Counted from the stretch's first letter, positions 38,501 through 53,500 are shown. The stretch: DNA of 64,000 bases from Acanthaster planci (GCF_001949145.1 NW_019091499.1:477723-541722), one strand, 5' to 3'. The notes: a model not told the origin generated them from the letters alone. Made by a program: numbers and translations.

Positions 38501-41500
38501 GGCCCCTGGACTGTACATGGAACTGGCCCCACCGTATAAATACAACTGCATGTGAAATTAAGAGTTTTTCATGTGAAGAAAAATGAATTTCAGGTCGTCA
38601 AGGTTTTGGACTTTAGAGTTGGATTTTGTGCTCCTCTCGCTTTGGGACTTAACAGGAAGGTGTGTGCTATCTTGATTCTACATGGATGTGCATAGTCCCC
38701 CCGTCGGGGGGGGGGGCTATGTACATCCAGGTAGAATACCAATACTTCCTGTTTTCAAGATCTCACTTATGTAGATCTGCCGGAAAGCACAGAAGTTTGC
38801 TGTACATACAAAACAGGTTACCAGCCAAAGTTCAGTGCAAAGTGTATTACCTGAGATCAGTTTGCCCCTTATTTTGCTTAGCACAAACAGTTGGCAGTTT
38901 TGTCACACGGGGACTTGTTGACCTCATTAACGGAGGAAAAGCAACAACTCACCAACTCCTCAGATTTTTAGATTTCACAAGTGGCTTAACACCGTGACGA
39001 TTATACTTTCCTGCCCTCTACTTGGCAGAAATGAGACATAAGCCTGGTGGAAGTGAATTGAAGTGTCCATGCGTGTGCGTGCAAATATCTAATTAAATTA
39101 AGCTTATCCGGCATCAGTCCAGGCAAGAGTCTCCTTTAATGTGCTGGGCAGCCTCTCAGCATCAGCATATTGATTTTTTTGAATGACCATTTAGTGGCAG
39201 ACCCGGGATTTTTCTGAGAAGATTGATGGATGGTGGTGGTGGAGGGTTGAAAAATTTGGATTTTTCAGTGGCAGAGAGCCGGCCTTAAGCACTGATTTGA
39301 AATTGGCAATGTCGTGATATGTCAACCAATACATTTCCCGATAATATAACTTAATTGGTGGACGGGGTTCATGCAGTTCAGCTGTTTTAAAGTTTCAGTT
39401 GTAAAAAAGAAATGGCTGATGCCTGTGCAGTTATACAGTTGATGCCCTGCAACATGCAAGGTCGTCTTGTTTTGAGGGCCAAGAGAGATGCTGCTGAGAA
39501 TGACCGTAAATGACCATGAAAAAGTAACGCACCATTGCATTCAGAGTATGTACTGATGATACGTCTTCAAAGCAGGCTGGACCTCGGAACCGCACCCCAG
39601 CTAGGAGCAAAAAGCAGGTTATTTATGTATCAGGATTAATGTGGACAAGTTAGATTCAAAAACAAAAGTTGGTTATTGTTTAACCTTATTCCCCGACTAC
39701 TGATATATAATGTTAAGGCATGAATTTATCATTTTATGTTACCCCTCTTTGACGAAGTGAATCGAAGGATTCGTAGATGGTATTGATTACATTGTCAGAT
39801 GGTACGGAAACAGGAAGAAAGATAAATGTATCACGGATTTGAAAAGAAAATGAAAGTTTGCCCGATGAATGATTTGCCTCATTACCTAGCATGTGCGAAA
39901 GGGTATCTATGGTTTGCGAGGATTGTCGAAGAACTATCATCCGGAAAATATACAGTTAGCTTTCCCACTGGGTTTGAGCTGGCCTTATCAATGGCCTGAC
40001 AAATGGGTTTCCTGCGCACTTGTACATGAATGATTAATATCCATTAAAGTGCTGAATTATCATCATCAGTGATGGCTTTTTGTCATTTGCAACAGGCTAT
40101 TAAGACACCAGCCCCGCTATCTATTGCGAATGATATCAGTAATTGCCGTACTGTTGGTTGACGTCCACATTTTATTTATATTTTTTGTATTGTATTTGCA
40201 CATGTACGAAGTATGGAAGGGACATCTGTTGGGGAAAAATGCAGCATTTCCCGACGTCACTATTCAGTTACCCAAACTAAATTTTAACTTCTGCTATACG
40301 CTTAAAACACCTGCATGTAGTGTTTTGGGCCTTCTATAATTAAACAAAAGACACCATGCCTGAAAGTCTGTAATGTTAAACGGAGACTAGAACCCACTAT
40401 TCACAACACGAAGCAGTACGTATGGGTATTGATCGTTGCACCGTTGAGCAATAGACTGTAGCACCTGTTTGATGGAAAAAAAATCATGTGTTTAAGTCGA
40501 GAAATGGATTTTCTCCGGGTCTCGGCAACGCGTCGCTGAGCTAACGAGGCAGTTGATAGAAACACACAAACACCCTCTTTTGGAGACAATCTAGCGTAGG
40601 TGTTGAATGCCTAAAACTCAATATGTTTTCCGCTATCGCTGCTCGATTTTCCCCAGTAGCCATTATGAGTTCCCAAAGTGATACCCTGCACGTCATGTTT
40701 GGACGTTGACTTTATAAAGATCGGACACGCCAATCCCAGAAAGTTTCAAGCGCAGTGCGGTGAATGTAATGCCGCAAGAAAGGTGTTCCGTCTAGTCACC
40801 GACGATCGTAGCAGATATTGATTTCTTTGTATGGGCGGGCTCAAATGGCTTTGCATAACGCGCAAAGCGTCTCCTAGTTCATGTTGGCCTGTCAAAAAAT
40901 CTGAGGTTGCAATGCAGAGAGATTAGCTAGTTTCATCAGCACACTAGGGCGGATCCAGAACCTAATTTTCAGGGGCATACATGTGCTTTTTGTAGGGGGG
41001 AGGGGACCAAAATTTGAGTTTTTCCAAGTAACCTGGTATATGGCCTTTCTGAGGGCCATGAAGCTATATTTTGGTACTTTTTACACGCTTTTCGAAGAAA
41101 GGGAAGTGAATGGACCAAATTGTTGGCCATTTTCCCATTTGTTTAAACATCTAGCTCCATTTTTTATGGGGGAATGGCCCGATTGACCCAACCCCCCAAA
41201 ATACATGCGAGGTCTGCCAAATCAGCGCGGCCGTATACATGCTACAGGTACATGTAACTCGACGCGCTTCTTTCGCGAACACATGTTCATGGCGTTAATT
41301 ATCGAAGTGCGTGTGCGCAAGATTTGCGCTTAACAACAGCATAGCAACAAGCGATGTCTGATCTCAGGCGCTTTGGACGAAAATTAGGCGTCGTCTTTGT
41401 TAATGCATTCTCAGGAAATTGAGAAGGCGTATTGAAATATTTATGATAAATTCAGATTTCACGCAGCATTTTATGTTTCAATTGCATTGATATTGTGCCC

Positions 41501-44500
41501 TGCGTCAGAAAATTTACTGAAACCATCTAGCTTAAAGTAACCCCCCTTTTTTCACTTGAAGAAAGTGAGTGTTGCCAGATTGGATCAATTTCTAGTAAAT
41601 AATAATTTTTTTCTGGTTATAAAATGCAGCTTTAGTGAAAGCAGATATAGTGTCTGGATGATTGCATGCAAAGATTTGGCATCCGCTGGATAACAAATTC
41701 TGTTCCGATTGGTTTGAATTTGAACTAAATTTTCGCGCCAAGTCGTGTGAATGTGGACATTTTGAAACAGAAAACTCTGTGATAGAGGTAGGCCCAATTC
41801 GTAATTCTTTTATGTCCAAATGAAACTTCATTTTTGCAATCCAGTTATTGTTTTGCCAAACTTTGATAAAAATGAGGACGTCCCTGTATCGTACTCTTGA
41901 AAGGACAAACTCCTACGTAACATTGTAGGCCGACAGCGGTCAATCGCGGGCCAAGCGCAGTCGTGTCTGTATATTTACATTGTGTGTGATTGATGTGTAC
42001 ATGACTAGGCTACAAGATACATGTACATGTGTTGTGCTCAAGGCGTCGATGTTGACGTCGGGGTACATTACCGGTTAGTATCTATAGCAGCGGAAAAGAT
42101 GAACAGGAAATCTCTCTACTTGGACGATTCTACGTTATCAAGTATTCAGTACCGAAGAAATTGGTATGATACAGAAAGTAATCACCCTAGTATTCAGCTA
42201 TACCATTTTGGTGGTATGTAAGAATCGATACAAATAGTCTTGAATTTTAGAACGACGGTACAATGTCGGGGGCATTTCGAAATGACCTACTTATTAACAT
42301 TAATTATTAATCCGCGGGCGGATTCAAAATAAATGTACGAAATCAATGCACTAAGGGTGGATCTTTAATTTGAAGTTGGACTTTTTAATCAAAACTTCTT
42401 TTCTGATAAAGAAGTCCAAATTTGTGCAATATTTATTCATTTCCTTGGCAGAAAGGGTTTTTAAACTTCATTTTTTAGATTTGCTGTCATTTAAAATCTT
42501 CAAAAGTGTGTTGTTTGTGGTGCCGAGTCTAGATTTTCCCGGAATGCATTTGTTTTGCCTCATTTTGGTATTTTATGAGGTACGTGAGAAAAAAAATGGT
42601 GCAACTAACGTCGCGTCGTCTGCTCGCAAAAGAAATTGCAAATGAGGTGCGCATGTGCGCTTGTAATAAACGTAGCCAGTCTGTGGGGCATAAACATGAA
42701 AATGTCTCAAAAAGAATTAACGTGAGGTCTTAAATTAGCAATGAAATACATGTAGATTGAAAAAGATTTGCAAGGTGAACTCTGCGGCACTCCCGAAATG
42801 TCTGGACATTTTAACAGTTCCAATTGTCGATGCAAAATGTCGCCAGATTATTGTATTTTTGCATATTACCTCTTGGGTTAAATTCATTTCCGCACATTAT
42901 GAAGGGGGAGAGTTTATGAAATTGTGACTTCTCTTTAAGTGCGACATCGTTGATATCGTTTAGGAATGTTATGTAAATGAAGTTGTTTCCGTCAAGGTGA
43001 AGCCTGCGGCGCCATGCCATGCATGAAGTACTGCGACTCGCTGAAATTGAATTCTCCGCTCAAACTTGCCCAAGGCATTGCGTATGCAAGCAAAGTGGCT
43101 CTGTTATTGGGCATTACGGCGAATTACTCGTGGCTGTGAAACATTCTATTCCAGAGTCCACTTGTGTATGTAAAGGCGACCCAAATGGTAAAAACCTTTG
43201 ACCATGGAATAAATCATTGAGAGGATATATACTGTTGACAGCGGAATCATAAAGCATCATCTATAGTTATAATGGTACTTGGTTTTCAGGGTTGAACGTA
43301 TACGGAATGCGGGCGTGTAATCCCTAATTTTACACGAAAATGTGGCATTGTAACCCCATCTGCATAAAGGTCGATTTAAAAAGGATTGAAATAAAAAAGT
43401 ATAAATTAAGCAATCTTTATAAAATGCCATTGATTCTGTAGTCTTAGATGCACGGATTTGTTGAACTTGGGGCAAAGAGCTCCCATTATTTTATACAACA
43501 TTAAAATCCCGGACCCTCAGCGGGCCCAGAGCCCCATTGGGGCTGATACCGCCGCCTTGTTTCAGCTATTTATCTTCAGCTCCGCTTTGACTTCACATTA
43601 CGTGGAAACACTGCACCAGCCATTGCACAAAGTGCAAAGGCTTGGGGCCTTGCTGTGTGTATTAAAACGGTAATAAATAACAAGCCAGGATTTGCCCCAT
43701 TCGTTGTGCAGTACCCGAGGTAAAAGACCGTTAAAAGAGAACCAGACTACCCCAAGACTAAAGTACCCATCAGCTTTGATTACTGTTGAATACACTATAA
43801 AAACAAGTGTTAACGTTTTGACGCCTTTTAAACGTCTATTGTAACACTGTATGAACGCACTGTATAAACACACTGTGATGTTACTTCTCCAAGCTAAACG
43901 TGTCGTGCATATATTGTTTTAACAAAGACGTGTTGGGTGTTCCAAAAAAAAGGACTCAAAACACGTTTATCGGGCGGTATACTTTGACACTGAAACGTGT
44001 TTATTTCCAAATATGTGTTTCAAACGGTTACATACTTACAATTAACGCCGAGACGCATTTATATATGGGCGTTGGGTTTTTACCGTGTAAGGGAGTTGGA
44101 CAGAAATGGAATTGTCAACACAGTATAAAATATCGAGCGGTAATTCAATGATTCGTCTGTTTTCTGTGCATGTGTGCATGGTAAACCAGTAAGGTGCTGT
44201 TTTGCAGGGAACTTATGCTGATGTCGGCACATTCCTTTCGGTTTTGTCCCATGCAGGCGATTTTTACGTCAAATGGAAAGAAATAAGATCCCTTTCAGAT
44301 GGTTCTTTTTAAAAACTACCGTGGCCACCTGCAATAGCTGTCCCTTAATAATGGCTCAGGTATAAGGATTGTGTCCATACATGCAATTAAACCTGCCGTT
44401 GAGGCCTCAAGACGTTAGGGTTGCTGTTAATTTTTTTTTTTGAGACGTGGGTAAAAAGGCTCGGGAACCAAAAGTTAACGCCAGGCAGAAACTATCTTGT

Positions 44501-47500
44501 GCAAATATTCATTGCCGTTCAATCTTTAAGAAAAGTATCTGGTTTACGTTTTGAAAAACAAATTATTCTAAATAGGATTATAAATGTGCCCCGGTGTTAC
44601 TGCTGTGAAAAATACTTCAGTTACCAACGGACACTCAACAATTTAGGGATCCTTTTTGGGTGGGAAGGATAACAAAAATGAACCCAAACTATTGTTTATT
44701 GAAAATTGCGGACATGGAATGGCTGTCTTGAATTCATTTGTAAAACAATGATTGTTAATTAACATCTCTTTTTGCTGCTATTGAATACAAACAGCCATTT
44801 TACCGTGGCAGCCTCGCGAGTTGTAAATTTCATCCGTGATATTGCCAGCAGATTTGACGGAAATTTACATTTTCATAGTGGTACTCGCTTGTTTCGGTAT
44901 TTTAAAACGAAAAAAAATACATAACGTGGCTTTGACGCCGCAAGAGATATGAACGTCTAAGCAACAAATCCCGTCACTTCACAACCTCGCAGAGCAGGAA
45001 CTTGGCGCAGGCCTGTCTGAAGTGTTTGTTCACTTGCACGTATATACACGCTGAGGTTGAGACAGCTCTCTCTTGTACCCTGCCTATCTGTCAGCATTCA
45101 TTTGTTGCATCACATTTTATTATATTACAATTTTTATACAATATAAATTCATTCAAATCCATCCATATAAGGCTTACAGTAACAAGCAGGTATATATACA
45201 TTCATGCTGAACAAAGCGATTCGATATTGTATCACCGAGAATGAATGCCTTCGTAAACGAAGTCCGTAGTTTCTATAAATAGGCCTAATGTCTTAAGCTG
45301 CATTGGATGCAATGAAAGGGTGGGTTGGAAAACACGTAAACACCGGCAGAAACTGTTTTGCTCGACTGGCTTTTAGGGTAGGCCGAGATTGACACTGAGT
45401 TTGGATCTTAATTACGCGCTTGTAAACCACACGAGTAAATAATTCTCAATATCACTCGCCTGAACTTGAGGGGCACTCGGGCATTTGTGACAGGCAAGAA
45501 GAGAGCAAACCTCATTATAGTAAATTACCAGTCATTCATTCAAACTAAATGTTCTTTTCTCAGCTCGACACGCTCCGCTTGGGTCTTTGCATATGCGCGT
45601 AGTGCTCCGTTGTTAGGGTTTTCAAAAACGAAGAAAAATACATTATGTGGCTTTGACGTCGCAAGAGATTATACATGTCTACAAGCCAACAACTTCCGTC
45701 ACTTCACGACCCCGCATGGTGGCCGGCAAGAGCTTAACGCAGGCCTGCCTGAAGTGTTTGTTCATTATCACGTATACGATGGGGTTGAGACAGCTGCTGA
45801 ACCACACACACGACCCGCAGAAGAAGTGGAAGGTCATGTTCTTTACCTGTGGGTCCACCAGGGTCGCCATCATGTAGGGCACGTAGCAGACAATAAAGAC
45901 CAGGAAGATGCACAGCATCATCTTGGTGTATTGGATGTCCTCCCGGTAAGCCATCCTCCGCTGTCGTTTGATCGAACCCATGGCCCCAGTCTCCGTGGCG
46001 GTCGACACCTCGTCCGCCGGCACTACCCTCATCTTCCGGACGCGCTTGTGGTTAGCACAGACGGTCTGTAGGATTTTCAGGTAGCAGAAAGTTATCGAGA
46101 ATGTCGGGATGATCAGCGCGGATATCATGAAGAACATACTGTAGCCGGAATTACTCCCTCCGCGGAGAAAGGTGCAGGTTAGGGTCTTTGGCTCGTAGCC
46201 CAGGTCTCCCCAGACCCCCGTGATGGGCGGGAGGAGAAATATTAACGGTAAGAGCCAACACACCAGTATCATGACGGTTGCCCGCCACTTGATGGTGAAC
46301 AGTTTACCATAAAGCGGCGACTGGGTGATTTTGAGGCAGCGCCCGAAGGCGGTACCGGCTAGGGACATGATAGTTGCCCCGACGAAGGTGACCATGAGCA
46401 AGGGGTGAATCCGGCAGAAGACCGGGCCAAAGACCCAGGCGTTGCGGTAGAATGTCGTCAGGAGAACTGGCAGCACGATGGTACAATACAAGAGGTCCGA
46501 CACGCTCAGGCTGATGATGAAAAGGTTAGTGGGTGTCCTGAGAACCGGCGTTTTAGCCACCACGATGATGGTCATAAGATTCCCTAAAAAGCCCAGGGTG
46601 TCCACTGGTATACCGACCACGAGGGCCCAGTACTGCACAAGTAGGGAATACTTCCTCGGTGAATCAAAGTCGTCCGTGACACCGATAGGAAATGTCCTGT
46701 TCAAAGTGGCACTCTCATCGGTCACAAGACTCGAGTTTTCCATTTTCACCACGACGTGATTTGCGGCGTCACATCACAAAAAAGAAAGCAGCTTCACCAT
46801 TCTTACCTTGATTCCGGTGTACGAGTCATCGAAATAAGGATTGACGATTTCGAAGTTAGTGTTTTACATCCAACAAATAACCCCTTTACCAATTCAGAAG
46901 AAGTTTTATTGTAAACGTGTCTCATTAGTTGCCTGATTGGTGTTTCCTATGAAAACGCAAGGACAGCACAAAGTGGACCGTGCCGTAATAGTTACGTCAA
47001 CAGGTAGTAGTCATGCACTGCATACTATGCATCGCTTATGTTTCAGAACAAATTTTCCCTAACCGCTTAGTCTGCAAAGGGGGCCTGCTGAACGTGGTTC
47101 CAGTCCCGTTGTTGCAGCTATCCCTTTCGTGAATCGCCTTTGCACCTTGTGTGGATGTAAACTTTCATCAGCAATTTCCCTAAGTTCAAAGACACTAGTA
47201 ATGTAACGGTCACTGTTACTCGGTTAGCTCCGCTGAGGTTGTCTGATAAACACTCATCACTGTCGGTGAGGGCGTATTGGCACTTGAAGTTCCATGTCGA
47301 TGTGCATAATGTAGTATGTCAATTGTGGCGTCAACTTGACGTCACGGAGCTACGAACAGGGCCGTGGGGAATTCGATGTCACATGAACTGCCTCCGTTGA
47401 CCACCGTACAGCGTTGAGATAATCTAACACAGTGTTCAGGTAGGTTCTGTGTAACTCTCAGTGATTTCCTACGTCGGAGACACCTGAGGAACTGACACTC

Positions 47501-50500
47501 AGTGGTGCGCGAGGTGATGCAGTTTGTTTGCATTTTAGGTAACCGAAGTATTTTCGTTTTCACAAACTGACACTGATGTTAATTTCACCAGTTAAAACGA
47601 CTTTTCATTACATTTTTGTGCGATGCAACAAGTATACGGATGGATTTGATTCTTGTCAAACTTTTCCCAGCATTTTTCTTCGCGCTGTATTGTTTTTATG
47701 AGCTTGGGTGTCGGTGAAAACGAAAATCAGTCTATTTTGCCTTGGTTCCAATGTACGCGTGCCCTACCGGGTGTCAGTTCGTGAAACCGAAATTGTTAAT
47801 AATGCGGTTTTCACGATTTTACGCCCACTTGCAGGTGAGTGTCAGTTCGTGGTGTCGGTGACGACTTCTTGGACCGTCAGCAAACGTAAACACGGAATTC
47901 AGTTAGCGTGTTATCCGCGTCTGTAAGTGCAGCCTGTACCCGACCACCTATGCTATTGGTTTCCGCGTATACCGTCAGTCCCACAGGTGCTGAACCGCTG
48001 TCCCTACGCCGCACCAATTTTAATTAGCCTCGGTTATTTGATGTTCGATTTTGGGTCTTCGAATTCCAAGGTAATTGTTGAGTTTGCACTGGCTCCTCAC
48101 AGCGGTAGCTATTCGTCTGTTGAATTAAGGATGAAGTGTTAATTTCCCCATGCCAGGTTTGTGTGGTTTATGCCAGCCACCACAATTCACTTTAAACTCG
48201 TTAACTCGTGTGACTCTTAACCACTTAAATTAGGATCCAGATTTCGTTTCAATTATTGTGAGGTTCGTCGGAGCGTCCATATGATGCAAGATATGGGCGG
48301 AGAGAACCACCCCGCCGCCGCCTTTGTGTTGGTCATTGTTTGATCGGAATCTCAGGAATTCTTTACAGACTTCCAGAAGGGATATGTTAGGTAACAATAG
48401 TCTAGAGTGTGTATAGGGATTGGACATGGGGGGTACCCATCGGCCCCATATCGTGCACGGTATCACTAGGCGTGCAGTTGGACTATTGATCGCCCATCTC
48501 TGCTGAACCATGCTATTATGGATTATAATGGCATTTTGCAGTTGTCTCTAGGCACATTTTTCACATCAATATTTTCATTCTCCCCATTTTAAACCCCATC
48601 GAAAATAAGGGTGGATTAAAGGCGCTTTCCATATGTATGTTTTGGGGTGGGTTGCGTATACGATGCGTTCTTGCGTTTCACTTCTGGTACACAAAATTCG
48701 ACTCCATTAGCAAAGCACACGTGTGCGTTGCGTTTGGCCGTCAAAATCGTCCAAGCCGATTTTGACGGATACGCAACGCATGTTGACACGCATATGGAAA
48801 GGCGCCTTAAGCCTGCGCACTTCGAAAAAAAACAGTTATCGCGAAAAAACATTGTTGTTATGGCGCTGAAATACTCGTATTAACCTTTCCTAATCTTTGC
48901 GATGTCTCTTATCTATACATCCCATGCCACACTGGCTAGGAGCCAAGTTGACGAGCTAATTCATTTCTTATATATGCATTCGATTCTTTGAAAATGATTC
49001 TTTTTGACCATTGTGCCGTCTTTAATTTTACGTAAAATCTTTTACGAATCTCAAATGAGGGATGTGTCAAACTAGTACTCACTTTGCGACACATTCTGAT
49101 GAGTACACGCATGGGGTTACAGGCCAGTAAATCACCCGCAGAGCGGTAACTTCTACAGGATCATGATAAAAATAATTATTATTACCGAAAATGGGTCACT
49201 TGGGAGACATTCCCATAGGAACGTGCACAAAATTTTTCAAACTTTACCGTCCCATAATTCAATATTCCCTAATCTGATCTTAACCCAAACTTTGCATGTT
49301 TTCCTTTCAGACCGTAATCTATCATCTCTCAAAATGTGGACAATAAAAATTTTCCTCCTTTTGGTAGTTGGAGCATCAGGGAGACATTGAAATGTCTCCC
49401 TAATGTTGAAAAATTTACCACAAAATGTCTCCCAATATTTGTTGGGTAGTAAACAACAGTTCACTATTCCTGACTCTTAGGGAGGTAAAGACGACAACAT
49501 TTGGGTGAAATTTCCCTGCGCTGTGGAGCTATTTTGGATTCCAATTTCAAGCAGGCTCTCCAGAAATGGGCTGAAGTATAGCTTGCTGAGACTGGGGACT
49601 AATTATCCAGTGCTTTGAATACAAGACACAAATCGATCAGTTGAGAAAATGCAAGTCGTTATGCCGGCAAGGAGGCAATTAAGAGCCATTCAGTGATCCA
49701 GTCAGTGCCCAGCACCCGTAAAAGCGGCTCCTTTCATTTGCTGCGTATGCACGGCTGTCTGAATCATGCATATATAACGAGCTATGTAGTGGACTTTTCG
49801 AAATTGTATACCACCTTGTGTTGCCTTTAAGAATGGAATATCTTTACATAAATGAACAGTTAAGATATCAGTCTCGTGTCCTTTGTAAAAATACAAATAT
49901 TTGCAGTCTCTTTTGAAGGATATTAACCGTAATACGTAGGCTTTCGTGTGTAAAAATGAGGGTACAAAAAAACAACTGGTTTTAGTGGATCCAAGTCTGG
50001 GCCGGCAGAATCTTCTTGACAGCAGAAAGATAGATATGTCATATATCCAGCCAAACAATATGTTTTTACTTTTCAAGTCGTTGCGAAACAGTCAAGTGCA
50101 CCAAAAATATTTCGTTACCGCAGGTTTAGACTTCGTGAGATTAATTGACCGAGAAAACCTCCGTATGTGTTTCGTGAAAGACTATCTATGATTGGTTAAT
50201 TGACATATTCCCTCTAATACTGGCCAATCAAATGACATCAGAGATACGCGTAAACATATGCAGCAAGGTATGAGACGGGGAGAACCCCCCCCTGCTTTGT
50301 GTTGGTCATTGTCTCGCAGGAATCTGGGGAATTCCTTGCAGACATCTTGGGGGGATGTGTTAAGTAACAATAGTCTGGAATGTGTATAGGGATCGGACAT
50401 GTTGGGGGGGTACCCCTCGGTCTCATTTCTTGCTGGGTATACGCGTAAATGTGTGTGACCAAAATCGGGAACCCAGACTTTGCATCGAAGGAAACCTAGT

Positions 50501-53500
50501 AAATGTTGGTCGTTTAATAGGGAACCAGACGTACCATTCGTCTCGCAAAAATGTAAACACTGCCGGGATCGCTGAGTGAGTAGTGCATAAAACTTTAATA
50601 TTTTGATTTGCCCAGCAGCGAAAATATTGGCTTTAAACGGATGTTTCATCCTTTTCCTGAAGAATTGTATCAATTTTATCCAGTTATTGCGAAACAGTCA
50701 GGTGCACTTAATAAAGAGGAGGCCTGCGATTTTCGTGAAAAACACTAAGCAAGTTTGCGTCCAAATAAATTGTTGGGAAAGTGTCGATCATCGCCGAAAC
50801 ATAACTTTACTGATAAGGAAAAACGTCAACTATCTACCCACCAAGCCATTTCGACCCACGAATGAAGCAACAGGTTTCCTGGCGGGTTGAAGGGACACTA
50901 CTGTATTCTCGTTTTTTCTCGCGAACTCCCATGTACCCGCGAGATCGTTTTGCGTGCAAATGGAATTGCCAAAATTGCTCATTAACGGAGCGGCTGCGCG
51001 CTGACTGACCATTCAAAGTCAGCCAAGCAGCAGCCTGACGCCACAGTCAACGAAACGAACTGTCATCACGAAAACGAATTCCTCTTAACTAAACCGAAAC
51101 TTAATTAAACGGACCCTTTTTTCTTTTTTAATGACAAATACTGTACGATTGGCCTCCAGCCAGTTTATTTATTTATTTATTGTTGAAAAACAGATATTCA
51201 CGGCGCACGCATTTATCAACACGTCCCTTTTTTGGAACAAGAAAGTGTGCCGTAAAGTACCATTTACACAGTGCTCCCCGAGACCCAAAGTAAATCAGCA
51301 CTGAAACGTGAACGATAAAATGCATAAGCAACGTCGATATTAACTACGTTTCCGTCATTTTATGTGACGCCCACTTAAGCCTGTGACTTCTCGACAAACA
51401 CTGTTTGAGAGACAGAGAACAGTTATAAAAAACAAACCTAGTGTTCTGAGTGAGAGAGGCCAATCTCTGATTGGCAGGGATCTCTCTGCTTTTGATCATG
51501 GGCATGTACACTCTCACCGTCAAAACGCCAGACTGTGTAAACACAGCCTGTCAAAACAAACCATTCGGAAAATCCCTAAAAGACATGTAACATGTTTTAT
51601 TAGCGTCCCTATACGCTCTAAAATTGGAATTAATACGTTTGCACTTGAAGATCAAAATTTGTGCACTTGAAGGTGCTCGCATTGTGACAGCACGTGCCAC
51701 GCAGATTGAGCACCTGCATCTGTGCTATATACAATGAGAGCACTCAACAACAGCTCAACCAAGCACTTCTGGAGGTAAACTAAAACGCTTCAAGTGCTAC
51801 TGTCCTTAAAGAGGTGCCACAAGAGCACCTGTTGTAACCAAACAGATGCATTTCGGGTGCTTCTATAACTGAGGTACTGCAATATGAGCACATGAAGAAA
51901 GAGCTAAATGAAGCACTTTATGTGCTGCTGTCCTTGAGACGTTACACGACATAGAACACTCGTATGAGGCACTTCAGATGTAACTTGCAGGACACAAAAT
52001 AAAGCATCACTCATCGGGACATGAAGTGTAAAGTAGATGCACATGTTTACGTTACACTTTGATATATTTTTTGTTAAATCAATGAAACAGCTGAGAATTT
52101 TAGCCGCAAGATATCAACTTCGAAACAAATTAATTTCTCTTTATTTTACTTCAAACCCTCCCCTCTGAATCTGCCTAAGAGATTTGAAAATGATGGCTGA
52201 AACAAACAAAATAATTTAATCAAAATTATACAGCAATTATTTGAATTACGTGAAATTATCTCAAGTCTACATTCCAAACGTTCCAAAAATGTATGAAATG
52301 TAAGAACATGATATCGATGAAAGAAACCATTTGTTGGTAGGGCCTATAGTAAATTTATGCATATTTAAGGGAATGTTTTTGAATCCAGCTTTATCATTAT
52401 TTTCCCTCTTTCTATAAATAAAACAATATTTTCAGGGAATAAATTCACGAAAGTACCACAATCAAAAGTATTAGAGATGCATCATACAAGGTTACATTTT
52501 TCAGGAGTACCTTCCAACTGATATCTCATGTCGTACATTCAGGTTTAAGCCATTAACATGATGGTTAGGCTTCAAAATGAAAACGTGAATGAAAAGGTTT
52601 TGCAACTATGGCAAATGCAATATACGTGCAGATTAAAGCTCATTTTTTGCGTGTGCAATTTATTCAATATAAGGACAAAAAAGTCGCATTTCAAGCTTTC
52701 CAAATCTTGAAACTCCACTTTACCAAGGTCAAAGATGTCGAAGAGGAATTTTAATATGATCAATTAAAAAAAAACGTAAAAATGTTAATTAAAGCGTTTC
52801 AGACTGATCAGATGAGAAATTTAAGAAATATACCCTGCCAGTATGAGACATCTGAGACGGTTGCCTTCTTCTTGCCCTCCCCCTTACCACGCAAAATTAT
52901 TGCCCAGGATTTGGAAACTTTCCGAATGGGTGAAGGAGATGCCCACACACCGCCATCAAGGTTCGGATTGCCTTGTCGATTTCAAAGTAAGGCCAGGACA
53001 AAGCATTAAATGCCACGTCTGGTACCTTGTCCACAAATATATTTTGACCTTCAGATTGAATTTATTTTTTCTGTCGATGGTTTCAAAAGCTGTACAAAAA
53101 ACACCCGCCTATTTTGAATGATTTGTGATTTTTATCCGAATTGGGTTGGAATAGATCAATTGAATGTCCTGTATAAAAACTGTGCAGCAATGCATTTAAT
53201 GACACCAAATCAACTCGCCTTTTTATTAGAAGCAAAAACTTCATGAATCATAATTTTGGTCGACAGCTGGTGAACACAGAAACACCAACTGAAACTTAGG
53301 GGACAAGATATGCAATACTGCCAACTGTCCAGAAAAGTCACTACAGGTGCTACCTTGTCTGTACATGTATTATGTTGTCACGAATATCAGAAGGACCAAA
53401 GGGCTCTGACAATTTCAGTGATTCGTGGTGGCGCCTTTCCTGAACATTTCAGACCATATTTTTTGAATTTTCAGATGAACGAATAAAGGATGATGGTCAT

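Noticed and set aside
42021-42221. 66-residue plus-strand frame as a possible HDAC6 or independent exon
   Set aside because: No acceptor/donor pair gives the phase required between exons 30 and 31, and no homology is recognised.
45466-46071. 201-residue frame on the plus strand
   Set aside because: It is the reverse strand of the GPCR coding region and has no similarity of its own.
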